Notes: generated by a model from the letters alone, not told the origin. Positions 33,180 through 45,733 are shown, counted from the first letter of the stretch. The stretch: 64,000 bases of DNA from Muricea muricata (GCA_963855995.1 OY979727.1:7906446-7970445); one strand, 5' to 3'. A program made the numbers and translations.

Positions 33180-34330
33180 TGTGCCATTCGAAGAAAGAGC
33201 CCCAACTTCGCCTGAAAGCTGCAATGAACGGCGCACATTAAAAGACGTCTAAACGGATATTTTATATTTAGACTTCGCCAAAGCATTCGATTCGGTTGAT
33301 CATGGCATTCTCCCTGCAAAACTAAGATCGTATGGAGTGAGTGGAAACTTGCTGAATTGGTCAATTGGATTACCGACAACCTGCACGGCCGTGTTCAGAG
33401 AGTCGTCGTAGATTGTGTAGCCTCTGATTGGGCTTCTGTAACATCTGGTGTTCCTCAAGGAAGTCTACACGGTCCTATATCCTTTTCGCTATCTGTATCA
33501 ACGGTTTCCCTAAAGTTGTATCTGATACGTCACAAATAGCACTGTATGCTGATGATTCCAAAACATTACAAGAGCATATGCAGTCTCAGAAACTGTGAAA
33601 GCTTGCAACAATCCCTAAATCGTCTGGAAGCGTGGAGCCTAACAACAACATTGGTTTCAACGCATCGAAGTGTAAGGTGATGACAGTAACCCGCTATCCA
33701 CTATCATAAGCAATCCACTATCTTTTCATTACCATATTGGCGATACAACACTGGCCCATGTTTGAAAAGAAAAAGACCTCGGATGTTTCATTGCAAATCA
33801 TCTCACGTGGGATCAGCAAGTCCTCGTTGTGGTGTGCAAATTAAACAAAAGGCTTGGACTCTAACGTAGGACATGCCCGTCGCTGACCAACACGAAAGTG
33901 CGGCGTTCCTTGTACCTCTCCCTAGTGAAGTGCAACCTCGATTACCCTACTCAACTCTGCCACTCACTTCACCGAAGATCCAAATTGAAAATGTCCAAAG
34001 AAGGGCATCGAGGTAGATCCTGAAGCAACGAAAAGAAGAACAGCCGTACAAGAACGGACTGGTGACCTTGAAGTTACTGCCTTTATGTTATGACCGCGAA
34101 GTAAGGGATTTGGTTTTCCTTACAAGGCAATGCCCGGGCATGTAAAATTGGACGTAAATAACTTTGTCTCCTTCGTAACTCACGGACGTACTAGCTAGGT
34201 AAAGCGAAGCGAGAACTTTAAAGACCCCGATGTGCAGAACAAGTACCTTCCAAGCATCATACTTCAACCGTATAGTTAAGCTCTGGAACAGTACTATGAT
34301 CAATAGAAAGGATTTATTCAATAAAAAAGA
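33180..34330 (+). pseudogene. LINE reverse transcriptase remnant
   Basis: Translations in changing frames give YLDFAKAFDSVDHGIL, SYGVSGNLLNW, RVQRVVVDCVASDWASVTSG, VPQGS and LYADDSKTL, then a tail like LVTLKLLPLCYDREVRDLVF. These are the palm motifs A, B and C and the C-terminal region of CR1/Jockey-type RTs. Several frameshifts and stops make it a relic. It is not the same copy as the two minus-strand LINEs. Confidence 0.75.
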
Positions 34331-34339
34331 CAATTACAA

Positions 34340-35600
34340 AAGTAGAATAAAAGTAAGTTAAGTAATATTCACTTATTTTAAAAAAATGTTAAGAAGAACG
34401 TAGACTGTTCAGTATATAGTCAGTATAAAAACTTAGAACTCAAATATCTTTGTCCTACGTTAAGAAGGGCCTTCTTGAACCTCGTTAACATAGTAGAGCA
34501 GACTTAATTACTATGATCGATTCCACTTCTCGAAGCTTTTCCAGCTTATCAATGTTTAAAGCGTTTGCTAAAGACATGTTTAGTTTAGAGCTGAACAGAA
34601 CCTTTAATGTGGACATGACATGCACATAGAGTTTAGTGCGGGACTGCTCTTGCCATAGGTCGTAGAGTTAACTAGTTATTCAGAAGTAAAGCTTTTAAAT
34701 AAGAACGGATGATGATGTTTCGTGTGTCAATTTAATTAAATACTGTTGACTAACTCTAATCATCATTCGCTCCTATTTGATTATTTTTCTATTTTTATTG
34801 TTTTCATAGTTTTATAATACACAGTTATAAATACCTGTTATTACTTATTAGAGAAGGGAGGCGCCTTGCATGGGATTTCTATATAGTCTCGTTCGCACCT
34901 AACTTTCCTTTTAGGCCAGTTGATATTGTACCAATTATTTTATTTGTAATTTATGGCATTAACTCTTCAATTGGCTATCATATGTTTGTGGTACCATGTA
35001 GCATGCGTATCACTATAGCCTCAGCGAGTTAACTCTCTTTTGAGCCGTTTTTTTTGTTTTTTCTTGTTTTTAATACGCTTACTTGAGTTAGGCTGAAGAA
35101 GATCTTAATGCGAGGAAAATAATATCTGTATGTTAAAAAATACACGGTTTTGCATTTAAATACAATTGTAAATAATTATATTGATGTTTTTAACTTCGTT
35201 GTGCTGTAAAATCAGTCACGCGGCGAACGTTCGTCAGGACAGACAGCTTTTGATGCAAGATGGACAAAATTTTTTTATAAATGGCACCGATATATAAAAT
35301 ATCAATTGAAGCTGAAGTGGTACAATGCAAACACTACGGTGGTCACGTGCATAAGAAAATAAAGTCATCCAATTACTGCACTAGCTACACACATATTCTG
35401 GCTTCATTTTCTATAAATTACATATTTTTGTTAATCTAATTTGCTAACTATACCTGATATGGAAATATGTGAGTGTTCCAAGTGGTTGAATCGTAAAGTT
35501 AATAAAACATGGTTGACTTCATGAAAATAAAATGAGTGTAAATTGCCAACATAAGCTAATGCACAAGAATAGCAATAGCATAAGGCAAACCAAACCAAAC
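34340..35600. other. Non-coding stretch with a diverged dispersed repeat
   Basis: 35050-35350 resembles 28100-28390 (shared CTTAATGCGAGGAAAA, GACAGACAGCT and ATAAATGGCACC). No gene is recognised in the remainder. Confidence 0.45.
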
Positions 35601-35618
35601 AAAGTTACGGTAACTTAC

Positions 35619-35724
35619 ACTGTACATAAAACACAACAAGCAGCAGGATAATCATGGCATAAAACATGGTAGCCGCAAACTGAAAATCCTGTAAAGCTGC
35701 GACCGTACAATTGGGCAACGCCAT
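35619..35724 (-). CDS. Candidate first exon with a membrane anchor
   Basis: The ATG at 35724-35722 opens 35 codons plus one base and ends at a consensus donor (ACAGT then GTAAGT, intron from 35618). Residues 1-15 are MALPNCTVAALQDFQ with an N-glycosylation sequon (NCT). Residues 16-34 form a strongly hydrophobic helix (FAATMFYAMIILLLVVFYV). A short N terminus before a single helix suggests a small single-pass membrane protein. No next exon was found downstream. Confidence 0.4.
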
Positions 35725-36050
35725 TGTTGGCCATATGAAAACATAAAAAACTGCTCCAGCCAAATATTGTGTTAAATTATACTGAAAAGTCGTATAAAAA
35801 CAGCTAAACTATACTGCTCCGACCCTTGAAGGCCATGTCAAGCTCGGTCTGCGCATTGGTGCTAATCGTAACGAAGGGGGCCCGCAGATATAAACATGGC
35901 CTAAAATTAACATCTTACCCTAAGGTAAGTTTACCCAATGCAACGTATAATATATAGAGAAGGATAAATAACATCTGCATGTACAAGATTTGCAATCGCG
36001 AAGCATGTACAGGATGTGTAACATTAGAGTTGTAACATTAACATTAGAGT

Positions 36051-36330
36051 GAACGACACTCAGTTTCACAGGGACTGACAATGGCAGACAGGTTGTTGTC
36101 GCCGCGTATCCAGCCCTGAGTGGCCAAACATACTAAGCTACAACCCAACACACGTTGGGACAAAAACCTCCGAAGAGGACAAAAAACCTCCGAAGAGGAC
36201 ATAATAATATATAAACCCAACAAAGTGAGACATAAACCTCCGAAGAGGACAGAATAATATATAGACCCAACAAAGTGGGACAAAAACCTCCGAAGAGGAT
36301 ATAATAATATATAAACCCACTAAAGGGAAA
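36051..36330. repeat. Minisatellite 1 with conserved head
   Basis: A ~78 bp head (TTTCACAGGGACTGACAATG through TGAGTGGCCAAACA) is followed by 3-4 copies of a ~57 bp unit with ACAAAAACCTCCGAAGAGGA and TAATATATAAACCCA. Related to 36432-36665. Confidence 0.75.
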
Positions 36331-36431
36331 AACTGTGGCGAGAGAAATATGGAAGCACATCCTGGATATGAGAATGGACCTCGATTTCTTGAAAGTAACG
36401 AATTTAAACGTTCTCATTTGTTTAGGAAATA

Positions 36432-36665
36432 TGAGAACCAATACTAGTTTTCACAGGGACAGGCAAGGGCTAACATTTTGTTGTCGCCGCGGGTGTCCTG
36501 CCTCTGAGTGGCCAAACAAAAGCCCGTATAGTGGGGCGTAGATATAAAAGCCCGCATAGTGGGGCGAACATATAAAAAGCCCGCATAGTGGGGCGTAAAC
36601 ATAAAAAGGCCGCATGGTGGGGCGTAAATATAAAAAGCCCGCATAGCTGGGGCCTAAACATAAAA
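36432..36665. repeat. Minisatellite 2 with the same head and a different unit
   Basis: The head (TTTTCACAGGGACAGGCAAG through TGAGTGGCCAAACA) matches that at 36051-36128. The array that follows has five copies of a ~29 bp unit (AAGCCCGCATAGTGGGGCGT plus AAACATAAA), unrelated to minisatellite 1. Confidence 0.8.
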
Positions 36666-37207
36666 TTCGTACTGTAGTGATAGAAAAAGTCTTGTAGATA
36701 TAATAATTATAACATGCGTAGCGCGTATAATATAGCTCCACGATAGCTGCAATATAGCGCATACTGGCCGCTTAAATTAAAATGCACCCCGTCTGCTAGG
36801 AAGGGAGAAACAACTAGTGTGGAAAAAACCTTGGTGTTTCCAGCAAATTGCTTGTGACAAAGGCTCATGCACTACGCGCGTATATTGGTTCAAAAGCGCG
36901 GCTTTGCCATTTAACTTTGCGTTATGATGTGCGTGGTGTTTGAACGTTGCACGTGGGGCAACTTGGCACCAAATAACAAGACGCACGGAATATTCTGTTG
37001 TTAAAAGCTGGACCAGTTAGTAAGGTAATACCGTGCAAACCGCGATCAGAAATGAAATAAATAAACTTACTTGGCGAGATACTTTCAAAGTTTCTTGAAC
37101 AGTCGTTGTTCGTCTGTTGAGTTCATCGACGACTGCTTTAGTCTCGTATGCATGTAGCTTTATAATAACTGTCCATAATACTCTAGGCTCCTCTTCGCCG
37201 GATATTA

Positions 37208-37208
<1 letters not shown>

Positions 37209-37284
<76 letters not shown>
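37209..37284. repeat. (TA)n microsatellite at the 5' edge of a PLE
   Basis: Nearly pure TA, directly abutting the truncated 5' end of the PLE fragment. Confidence 0.95.
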
Positions 37285-38264
<980 letters not shown>

Positions 38265-38269
38265 CAATC

Positions 38270-38516
38270 CAAAAATGCGTTGGCGTTTCAAGTCCTTTTA
38301 AAGTCCGTGGTTAGTATCTGTATAACAACCTATAATTATATGTTGGTGTGTATTGATTTCATGATTTTACTATCACGTCTACACATCGTGGCTTTTTTTA
38401 AAACACCGTAGTTTTAGTATTTGTTTATACTGTATTATACGGCATTCCATTTTATCAAAGGTATTACGTGAGTGCTTGAAGATTAGTTTTTGCAACAAAA
38501 AATTGATATTATGGCC
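38270..38516 (+). pseudogene. Relic of the 5' region of the type II glycosyltransferase gene
   Basis: It aligns with the sequence upstream of the intact gene at 52640 and its truncated copy at 56514: ACACATCG, then TAGTTTTAGTATTTGTTTA, then GATTAGTTTTTGCAACAAAA and AATTGATATTATGGC. Homology stops where the coding region should begin, and a Gypsy fragment starts there. It is therefore a third, coding-less paralogue. Confidence 0.6.
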
Positions 38517-38945
38517 TGGACGACACTGCTTCCACACAAGCAGATTTGTTTGAAGTTTGAGTGATTTGGGAATTCTCAACGGCGTTGTCATTCTCAACAT
38601 GACTAAATGCTAAATGAAGTAGAATAGCATGCTTCTGCTTTTGATCGGAGATGGCTGAAGCATGAATGTAATAATCTAACGATTTCGTCCATTTGTCCCA
38701 ACGTTGCGCCAACGAACTTGTTTCAGTTACAGAAAAGGGCGGAATTGCCGGTAAATCGAGAACTTTAGCCATTCCGTATAAACAAAATCGATCAACAGCA
38801 GTACTTTACTTCATCCTTGTCGCCGATTACAGTGTTTAACTTTCTTTATCGTTTGCCTTTTCTCTTACACTCCTTCGCCTCACAAAAACTCACATAAACT
38901 CTCCCTCGTGTTCTATCACATGACTGTTACATCACGGACACTACA
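38517..38945 (-). mobile_element. Ty3/Gypsy-like fragment: leader plus gag N terminus
   Basis: The minus-strand ORF from 38772 encodes a gag-like N terminus (PPFSVTETSSLAQRWDKW, SLDYYIHASAISDQKQKHAI). About 40 bp upstream of its ATG is GGCGACAAGGATG, the usual primer-binding leader of Mag/Gypsy elements. An LTR-like end lies before it (TGTCCGTGATGTAACA near 38939). Everything after the gag N terminus is missing. A 32 bp piece of the same gag recurs at 50230-50262. Confidence 0.6.
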
Positions 38946-39886
38946 CGCCGAATTTGGACAAAGTTGAGGTTTTACCCCGTCGATTCTTAAACAGCTATGA
39001 CCTACTTAACACTTAATTAAAACCCGTTGGGAATGTGCCTAAAACCATCATATCTGAACCGACTTAAGTATTGCGAAGGATTTAAACGAGCATCGGTGTA
39101 AACAGCGGAGTAAAGTGGCGAATTTGGCCAAATACGTCAATTTGCATGAAGTATGTACATTTAAAATTACTATTTCAGTCACAAAAATATTGACTATTGT
39201 ACACAAAACAATAAATATATATTTTAAATAAGACTTAATTATGTTTCTATCGAAAAAATTTAGAAAAAAATGTAATTTTATTCCTCTGCTGTTTATATGA
39301 AGGTGTACTACATAAATTGACATTTGACCACAAGTATTGCGTGCTCATTTTCTTGTGAAGTATGAGTGCTAGACATTTCTCACTTACCAATGACCACTCC
39401 TAAAAGCACCATCTCTGAATCACATAAGCACCTCAGAATAACCTTAGCTTTTATGGTCTAGTAGATAGCACTATGGCAAAAGCGTTGTTTTTAGGTGTGG
39501 TGAGTTTGGTATGTTAACGTTCGCCCCGGATTGGTGTTCGAGCAGCGTTGCCATGTTGACCGTCATGGTCAACTTACCCTAAAACAGTTGAGATTATCTG
39601 TCCTAAATGAAATGCATACAAACTCATATACAGGTCCTAGACTAATATATTGTAGTATATGCATACGTGCGTTGTGAAATGCTTATATACGAGTGAGGTG
39701 AATATATCTCAATACAAAACAACTACCATTGACAACACTATTGATATCACTCAATTCTTATTTTGACATATTGTTTGTCTAACTCTTTTAGTATTCGTCC
39801 CTTCTTTTTACATTTTTACCGTTTGCAATATAATACTTAGTTATCATGTATATACAAATACAACTTATGTTTATTCCTTATATATA

Positions 39887-39924
39887 GCTCTGATGATGTT
39901 GCGATGTAGCGACGAAACGTTAGC
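39887..39924 (+). ncRNA. Hammerhead-like motif, probable solo PLE 3' end
   Basis: Stem I GCT/AGC, core CTGATGA, stem II GTTGC/GCGAC (one bulged T, one wobble), core GAAA, stem III AC/GT, U at the cleavage position. It is smaller and less regular than the other hammerheads. No PLE coding sequence is next to it, so it may be an orphan terminal repeat. Confidence 0.45.
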
Positions 39925-40215
39925 AAATTAAATTTAATATAAACTTGAATTGTTTGATATGTATGCATTTAGAATTACTTGCTGGGCATTAATATTCATA
40001 TTCAGATTACGTTTTCCGCTTGGTATTTCAATTGCTACCATTGACAACATATGTTGCGAGGGTTTTAAATTCGTCTTATAAATTAGTAGTGGTAGTATTT
40101 ATTAGCCACTCCCCAAAAGGGCTTTTTAGTGAACTATTACAAGTTTGAAACATTACTTAATCATTATGGTTACTATTTTTACAAAATTATTCCAGTTTAT
40201 TAACATGCTATATAA

Positions 40216-41480
40216 AATATTAAAATGCTAAATAAGTTCTACTATATTTAAAATCAAGAATCTAGAAATTTGTTCAGTAAAATTGTCTTAAAGGCAAATG
40301 GCAACAAAAAAATTTATTGTTTCATTTGAAAAAGACTCTAAAACAATAAATAGAAGTCTACTGCAAAATTTTTATATCTGTTTTACTTCGGGAGATATTC
40401 TGACCTAAATCAACGAACTGTCCGCCATTTTGGATTAATTTTTCACCTCATTAACAATGTTTTGGTGACGTCACAACAGGGATAAGCCTGTTGAAAATCC
40501 TCCTAAATACCTACCAACAATCAAATATTGTTTTAAAACTTCTCAGTTCGTGCTGAAATCCGAAACACTTGTCGTACATGCGGTTATGAGAGCATATTAA
40601 CCATCGTGTGGTAAGAAAAAAAATCGCGTGATCCCAGTTGTGACGTATCGTGCATATCGACAAATATCAAAGATGGCGGACAACTAAAGATTTCCAGTCA
40701 AAATATCTCACCAATTAAGACAGATATAAAAATTCTGTAATGGACTCCTATATATTGTTTCAGAGTCTCTTTCAAATGAGACGATAAAAAAATTTGTTGC
40801 CATTTTCCTTTAAATTGTTTTTTAAAAATTGACAGGTTTTCCTTTTGGATGTTATTTTCACTGCTATAGTTCCACAGATTAATAGCTCTAACTAAAAAGG
40901 ATCGCTGTCCTGTGCTCGTTCTGCAGAGTTGTTGTTTTTTCTTGCCAGATGATTGAAATCTGGTACTATATCGATGTGTTTGCTCACACATGTTTATAAT
41001 CTTGGAACACAGATAGGATGGTGCTCGACCGTTCATACATTTGTAAGTCATGATCGCATCATTTAATACCAACTTATCAGATACTGGAAGCCATTTCAGA
41101 GCTTTCAACGTTGGAGTTATGTGTTCAAATTTCTTCTTATTGTCCACAATTCTAGCAACAAAATTCTGTACTTGCTGTAATTTGGCAACATTTCTCTTGG
41201 TTGTGTTTGACCAAACAGTGGAACTAAAGTATAATTTGCTGAAGATTAGTGAGTTGAGAATAGCTTCAATGTGTTCTTTGTTGAACAAATGCCTAACTCT
41301 GGAAATCTGACATAATGAATAATTGCAACATTTTACCACATTATTTATGTGCTCTTCAAAGGTGAGTTCTCGATCCAAGGTTACACCAAGATCCTTTACT
41401 GACTTATCTGGTATAAGGATCTCTCCCAGAAACTGGATGGACAGATCGTCTAGCAGATTCTTTAATAGTTGTCGCCATGT
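40216..41480 (-). pseudogene. LINE copy A, 3' part: end of RT and C-terminal region
   Basis: The minus-strand frame within 41582-40698 gives LGEILIPDKSVKDLGVTLDR, SLIFSKLYFSSTVWSNTT and WLPVSDKLVLNDAIMTYKC, typical of the CR1-like RT C terminus. It is interrupted at 40809 by a TTAA MITE and resumes beyond 40287 for about ten codons to a stop. The 3' UTR runs to ~40080 and includes TAATAAATACTACCACTACT. The segment before ~41485 in the open frame belongs to another insertion. Confidence 0.8.
40292..40809. mobile_element. 518 bp MITE, TTAA target, in LINE copy A
   Basis: Inverted arms of ~150 bp at 40292-40440 and 40660-40809 (AGGCAAATGGCAACAAA against AGGAAAATGGCAACAAA read from the other end). 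TTAA flanks at 40288-40291 and 40810-40813. Its AGG...CCT ends and TTAA target match the element at 5616-6044. Confidence 0.8.
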
Positions 41481-41484
41481 CGCG

Positions 41485-42052
41485 TTGTTGGGGACTGCCT
41501 CCTTTTGTTTCGCCCAACAACTTAAAATCACGATCACACAATATACGTTTAATAAAGTGTAATGTAAAAGTTCACAGGTCACGTTGACATTAGATTATAC
41601 CGTATCTGTTATATGGTATCCGGTTACAATCAATAAGTTTACTAGCGAACTGTTGTTCTAAGCTAACGTTTGATCCAACGATCTTCCTCTAATAGTTTTT
41701 CTAATGTGTTTAACTATCATTTACAGGTTATATTTATACTAAATTATTGAGCAGTCATTGTGGTTTCTGACGCAAGTTCTCTACGGAAAATATGCAAACT
41801 CACCAAGTCTCTACGCATAAGTTCCGACTGCGCCTTAGATAATCCGTTGCTATGTCATGTCTGTGTGTACGTTACGAAGGCCCTAGATTATTGCGATGCA
41901 TTTTCGTTCCCACATTATGCACGTAACGTTTACGCTAATTTGACTACATATCTATATGCTAACAATGATTATAATATTCGATTACTATATATACGCGAAT
42001 TCTAAATGATTATATAATGTCTAATGTTCCTTAATAATAAACTCGAAAGTCT
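41485..42052. mobile_element. Possible insertion in LINE copy A
   Basis: LINE homology stops near 42052 and resumes near 41480. The edges are weakly inverted (TGTTGGGGACTGCC at the left, TGTCGGAGACTTTC read in from the right). No target duplication or coding region was identified. Confidence 0.4.
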
Positions 42053-43665
42053 CCGACAGCGTACCAAATATAATAAACTTTGTCTTTTTTGGACTTATCA
42101 ATAATTTATTCAAGCAACACCATCCAGCTACTCTGTCCAAATCCCACTTTAGTTCTTTCAGACCATTGTCCAAATTATTCCAATTCACAGACATAAACAG
42201 CTTATAGTATCGTCAACATACGACTCCGTATTTGCTGACTTGGGTATGTTTGGTAAATCATTGACCGTACAGACTAAAAAGAAGAGGCCCCAATATTGAT
42301 CCTTGAGGAACTTCATGTGTTATCAATTTTGGGTCCGAGAGATGATTTTCATTCTAACGGACTGGAATCTTTCCTCCAGATAGCTTTTAAACCATTTCAT
42401 AGCGGAACTGGAAATGCCAAACTTGATTAATTTCTGCAACAAAATGTCATGACTAATGCTGTCGAAGGCTTTGGATAGGTCTATGAGAACCATGGCAGTG
42501 AGATTCTTTTTGTCCATTTGATCAATTATGTAGTCGGTTGTTAAAATATTTAGAGTTTCAGTAGAGTATAATTTCTTATTTCCACTTTGGTGTTTAGATA
42601 ATTTACCTCTTCTCGTTAAAAATGTCGTGAGTTGAAAGTAGGCAACCCGTTCACATAGTTTTGACAAAATCGGTAAGAGGGAAATCGGGCGATTATTGGG
42701 CCCTTTCTCCGCATCAAGATCGTTTTTCATCAAAGGGATCACCTCAGCCAACTTCTATGCACTTGGAAATGTACACGTTTGAAGGGAGCAGTTTATCAAA
42801 TTAGCTAATTGATCAATGATGTGAATTTTGCAATCCTTGCGGACTACTTTTGCTGGAATTTTATCAATACCTGGGGATTTATTGAGAAGAAGCTCATCAA
42901 TCAGTTGACTCGCGTGCGATGCCGTAATCGGTTGGAATTCAAAAACATCTTCACAAATTGTATGAGGTTCCTCGTCAGGAATCGGTAGTTTGAATTTACT
43001 TAACATTTCAGTAGCCTTTATCGCAACATCTCGTCCGACGTTAACAAAATATGTATTTAGATCGTCCGCGAGTACTTCTGGGGGTTTCTGAGAAACTCTA
43101 TCAGCAGGCCTGTCTTTGGGTAGACACTGTCGTATAGTTTTCCACAATGCATTTGAGTTACCCTTGTTCGTGGCAATTTCATGTTTAACATATTTGGATT
43201 CTGCTTTCCTTAACCTAGATTTAACTTGTCTCCGAAAAATTTTGTATATTCCCCAATCTAAAATGTTTCTAGTACTACGTGCTACCTTCAGTAGACGATT
43301 TCGTTCGTTTATCTGTAATAATAGTTCTAACCATAAAGGGTATAGGTTTAGCTTTCACAGTTATTTGCTTAACTGGCGCATATGCTGATTTAAAACGTCC
43401 ATGAAAAGGTTGGTAAAAGTAGCTACCTTGTCATCAATGTCAGAGGAAAAGTCAAATGCTTGCCAAGGCACCTGAGCAATATCTGAAGAGAAATTGTCTG
43501 GCACATAGGTTTTGAAAATCCGCACATTCATAATAGACTTCCGAGGTTTTTGTTTTCTAAGATTCAACACCGTATACACCAAAAAATGATCGCTAATAGT
43601 AATTTCTTTCACACCGCTATCCTTAATCAAAGTTGGATTAGATGAGATAATGACGTCGATAAGGG
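42053..43665 (-). pseudogene. LINE copy A, middle part: end of endonuclease to RT palm
   Basis: Minus-strand pieces: 43665-43361 (end of the EEP endonuclease, ITISDHFLVYTVL), 43147-42755 (linker with LLLNKSPGIDKIPAK), 42751-42323 (RT: NNRPISLLPILSKLCE, VLIDLSKAFDSISH), then 42320-42053 with VPQGSILGPLLF and a YVDDT-like motif C. The pieces are in different frames. The left edge continues the endonuclease that is cut by the transposon at 43675-45255. Confidence 0.8.
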
Positions 43666-43682
43666 ATTCATGATGGCATGTT

Positions 43683-44058
43683 GTAAAACGCGGAGTGGAG
43701 TGGACTTGTTAAACGCGGAGTGGAGTGGACTTGTAAAACGCGGAGTCAAAAATTTGTAAAACGCGGAGTCAAAAATTTGTAAAACGCGGAGTCAAAATTT
43801 GTAAAACGCGGAGTCAAAATTTGTAAAACGCGGAGTCAAAATTTGTAAAACGCGGAGTCAAAATTTGTAAAACGCGGAGTCAAAATTTGTAAAACGCGGA
43901 GTCAAAATTTGTAAAACGCGGAGTCAAAATTTGTAAAACGCGGAGTCAAAATTTGTAAAACGCGGAGTCAAAAATTTGTAAAACGCGGAGTCAAAATTTG
44001 TAAAACGCGGAGTCAAAATTTTGTAAAACGCGGAGTCAAAATTTGTAAAACGCGGTGG
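43683..44058. repeat. Tandem array of GTAAAACGCGGAGTCAAAATTT (22-23 bp unit)
   Basis: About 15 copies lie just inside the left terminus of the transposon. Three more copies, in inverted orientation, lie inside the right terminus (45165-45250). The unit is derived from the terminal repeat itself. Confidence 0.9.
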
Positions 44059-44075
44059 TGTGACACCAACGTGGT

Positions 44076-44543
44076 GTGACACCAACAACCAGCGCCTTCC
44101 AACGTGGTATGACACCGTCGACAAGCGACGCCCTTCAACGTGGTTTCACACCAACATATATTAGCCATAGCCAGCGATCACCAATTGATCCAATATATCA
44201 AGCCCAAACCAACCCTCTAACCTACCAATCCCAGCAGTCCAGTCCAGCTAGACAGAAACCAGACTTCGGTTTAAAGCCAGGAGGTGTTTTGCCTCCTCCA
44301 CCAAATGATCTAGTAATGACTTCTAGGTTGCACAGGAAATACTATAAGGATGGGAAGTTACAAATATCACCAACCATCTCGTCAGTGTATCTCCATGTCA
44401 ACTCGTATTGTGCACGAGCAGCCCAACTAGACTTCACACTGGCATCGTGCCACTTACCCAACGATTTGGTTCCACTTCTTCAAACGGAACACTACAATCT
44501 AATATATGCAAAATTAGGACTCAATTTTGCACAGAACTTGTAG
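44076..44543 (+). CDS. Open frame of unknown function inside the 1.58 kb transposon
   Basis: A 155-codon frame opens with degenerate repeats (MTPTTSAFQRGMTPSTSDAL), continues with a Gln/Ser/Pro-rich stretch (SQQSSPARQKPD) and PPPPNDL, and ends in a folded-looking segment (VMTSRLHRKYYKDGKLQISP, VYLHVNSYCARAAQLDF). I do not recognise it. It could be the tail of a transposase or a captured host fragment. The N-terminal part is itself repeat-derived (ACGTGGTRTGACACC units), so the true start is uncertain. Confidence 0.35.
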   Translation: MTPTTSAFQRGMTPSTSDALQRGFTPTYISHSQRSPIDPIYQAQTNPLTYQSQQSSPARQKPDFGLKPGGVLPPPPNDLVMTSRLHRKYYKDGKLQISPTISSVYLHVNSYCARAAQLDFTLASCHLPNDLVPLLQTEHYNLIYAKLGLNFAQNL

Positions 44544-45264
44544 ACAATATTCTATAATGCCAATCGTGAGTTTAGACGTAGAATACTAAAACATTTGATG
44601 GGCATCTTAAGGATAAATCAGTGAGTGCATGTGATGTAAAATTAGAGTGAAATTTTATTTTAAAAAGACTGACAATTAAGAAAATCGAAAACTTCCTCTT
44701 TAAAGCACGTTTCCCGGCTACGGACAATCTTAGTATAGGAATGATAGTCTTAATTCTTTCCATTGTTGTGTTTTGTTTTGTTATGTTTGTAAAATACAAC
44801 TAATTAAAAATGTATGATATAACGCAATCTGCCATAACAAAAAAGATAGCGGATGTCCATTTTTCCATAATGCATTGCCATCTGAAATCGTTTAAAAAAG
44901 GCGAATTAACGCCTTTTGAAGAACAGACAGGACACAATAGGTCATTTTCTTACTTGTCCTAAAATTTGAATCCATTTGCTTTGCTTCGTGTCATCCTTTT
45001 TCAGCTATTCATACTTGATAACCGCAATGCATTTTGGTAAAATCGACACGTCGCCATCTTTTTTATTACGGGATGGGAACCTCGACGGGTTACATTGCTG
45101 GTCTTCAGCCATATAAAATAGTATACTATAATAGAATGACATTAGTTGTTCTACAAATTTTTACTCCGCATTTTACAAATTTTTGACTTCGCGTTTTACA
45201 AATTTTTGACTCCGCGTTTTACAAATCCACTCCACTCCGCGTTTTACAACATGCCATTCATGAT

Positions 45265-45733
45265 GTCTAGAGACTCTTGTAGGTGATGTTATTAATTGTT
45301 TTAGATTAAAATTTTCACACAAACCACGAAGAGATGGTGAATCGACATTTGACGACAGTAGATTACAATTTAAGTCTCCTGCAATCAAAGAATCTTTATT
45401 TAATGTCTAAGCATGAGTCATATTATTAGGTACTAGCATTTCCTCTAAACAAGATATAGGACAGTTCGGTGGTCGGTAGACAACACAAATAAGAATAGAC
45501 CGCAAGTTTCTTTGTTGTATTTGAAACCACAACTGTTGAAAACCTCTGCTGGAAATAGTACTCAGATCTTTCATTCGCATAACTTTGATGCTTGACCGAA
45601 CATAAGCACAGATCCCGCCACCTCTTTTGCCTAAACGATCTTGCCTTATTAAAACACGATCACGTCGGTAGTCTTGTATTTCGTTCACGGGTGAACGATG
45701 ACTTTGCCGTGGTATAGCTCGGCTTTTATGCAA
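45265..45733 (-). pseudogene. LINE copy A, endonuclease middle part
   Basis: Minus-strand frames 45733-45407 (RRDRVLIRQDRLGKRGGGIC, CVVYRPPN) and 45388-45265 (IAGDLNCNLL, LKQLITSPTRVS) are the central blocks of an APE-type (EEP) LINE endonuclease, including the catalytic GDxN. A frame change separates them. The part is bordered by the DNA transposon on one side and PLE-containing DNA on the other. Confidence 0.8.

Larger units (their letters stand above)
43675..45255. mobile_element. 1.58 kb DNA transposon with internal minisatellite, 9 bp target duplication
   Basis: Long inverted termini (GGCATGTTGTAAAACGCGGA and onward at both ends) are flanked by ATTCATGAT (43666-43674, 45256-45264). Removing it rejoins the LINE endonuclease frame. 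A 9 bp duplication with GG termini fits Mutator- or Merlin-type elements. No transposase is recognised. It carries a tandem array and one open frame, so it is probably non-autonomous. Confidence 0.85.

Noticed and set aside
44076..44124. Start of the 155-codon frame as a genuine N terminus
   Set aside because: The first codons lie in repeated ACGTGGT/GACACC units, so the ATGs there are probably accidental, although the later part of the frame may be real.
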